A stretch of DNA of 27,709 nt from Shewanella sp. (GTDB lineage Bacteria > Pseudomonadota > Gammaproteobacteria > Enterobacterales > Shewanellaceae): the NCBI GenBank assembly GCA_004195335.1, contig SDWK01000792.1, positions 1-27,709 of the forward strand, given 5' to 3'. The position numbers were made by a program, and so were the translations under genes. The stretch's first letter is position 1, and the number at the start of each line of letters is the position of its first letter. Of this stretch, positions 27,181-27,709 are shown one piece after another. Under the pieces are notes generated by a model. That model had not been told where the DNA came from and did no database searches. It was given only the letters and a program-made list of their open reading frames with translations.

Positions 27181-27709
27181 TTAGACTTCCATCAACTCTG
27201 CTTCTTTTGCAGTCAATATTTGGTCGATCTGCTTGATGTTAGCATCGGTGAATTTCTGAACTTCATCTTCAGTACGACGAACATCATCTTCAGTACATTC
27301 TTTCTCTTTTTCAAGCGCTTTAATTTCCGAGTTTGCATCACGACGAACGTTACGCACTGCAATACGACCATTTTCAGCTTCTGCACGTACCACTTTAATC
27401 AAATCTTTACGACGCTCTTCCGTTAATGCTGGAAGTGGAATACGAATCGTCGCACCCGCAGACATAGGATTAAGTCCAAGATCTGAACTCATAATTGCCT
27501 TTTCAACGGCTTGGATCATCGAACTATCGAAAACATTGACAGAAAGAGTTCGTGAATCTTCAATCGATACATTACCGACTTGCTTAAGCGGCGTCATTGA
27601 ACCGTAATAAGAGACTTTAATTGTATCTAATAGGCTTGGGTGTGCACGGCCAGTACGAACTTTAGCCATTTGGGTCTTAGTGGATTCAACGCACTTTTCC
27701 ATGCGTGAT
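27181..27709 (-). CDS. frr: Ribosome recycling factor, 5' end outside the window
   Basis: This protein, with EF-G, splits post-termination ribosomes. The window holds about 176 codons, including [60 protein letters not shown] and the C-terminal KEAELMEV. An in-frame ATG at 27702 is internal: E. coli Frr has 12 residues before the matching methionine (AEVRMDKCVE), and here the open frame continues upstream as SR before MEKCVE to the window edge. About ten residues are therefore missing. The three-helix bundle region with [20 protein letters not shown] is complete. In this group frr usually follows rpsB-tsf-pyrH. Confidence 0.96.
   Translation of the reverse strand, partial: SRMEKCVESTKTQMAKVRTGRAHPSLLDTIKVSYYGSMTPLKQVGNVSIEDSRTLSVNVFDSSMIQAVEKAIMSSDLGLNPMSAGATIRIPLPALTEERRKDLIKVVRAEAENGRIAVRNVRRDANSEIKALEKEKECTEDDVRRTEDEVQKFTDANIKQIDQILTAKEAELMEV

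Noticed and set aside
27700..27702. ATG at 27702 as the start of ribosome recycling factor
   Set aside because: The protein would lack about 12 conserved N-terminal residues, and the frame remains open to the window edge, so the gene is simply cut.

Overview
The window looks like chromosomal DNA of a marine gammaproteobacterium, most likely Shewanella or a close relative. The evidence is the protein sequences themselves, the order frr-uppS-cdsA-dxr-rseP-bamA-skp-lpxD-fabZ-lpxA-lpxB-rnhB-dnaE-tilS, the moderate GC content, and a DcaP-like porin next to a transporter-fused sensor kinase. I see no prophage, insertion sequence, CRISPR array, tRNA or rRNA.

Positions 1-4603 form a probable nutrient-sensing module. 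The 5' end of an outer-membrane porin gene (minus strand) is divergent from a very large hybrid kinase gene of CbrA/CrbS type (SLC5-like membrane domain, PAS, kinase, receiver). A LuxR-type response regulator of CrbR type runs toward the kinase from the other side, and the two coding regions overlap by 40 bp at their 3' ends. The porin/kinase promoter region holds a dense cluster of AGTC/GACT half-sites.

Positions 4604-10420 are an accessory stretch. It holds a patatin-like phospholipase, a membrane-anchored SGNH esterase, a KefB-like cation/proton antiporter with RCK domains, and a GGDEF diguanylate cyclase. Between the antiporter and the esterase lies an old tandem duplication of about 180 bp that copied the antiporter 3' end plus the esterase 5' end. 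The upstream copy now has nonsense codons but leaves a 20-codon hydrophobic ORF whose sequence looks better preserved than the part after its stop. This is the most unusual thing in the window.

Positions 10421-27709, all on the minus strand, are the conserved envelope-biogenesis and replication cluster. In transcription order it runs: ribosome recycling factor (cut by the window edge), a hairpin, undecaprenyl-PP synthase, CDP-DAG synthase, DXP reductoisomerase, RseP protease, BamA, Skp, LpxD, FabZ, LpxA, a hairpin/terminator gap, LpxB, RNase HII, DnaE and TilS. These genes make the lipid carrier, phospholipid precursor, isoprenoid, lipid A and outer-membrane-protein assembly machinery. Two details are unusual: lpxA and lpxB are separated by a terminator-like palindrome, and dnaE abuts tilS with no accA between them. 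Several genes (skp, cdsA, fabZ, lpxA and the patatin gene) are best read as starting at TTG or GTG.

No wholly new multi-gene system is evident. Family assignments are by eye, without database searches.
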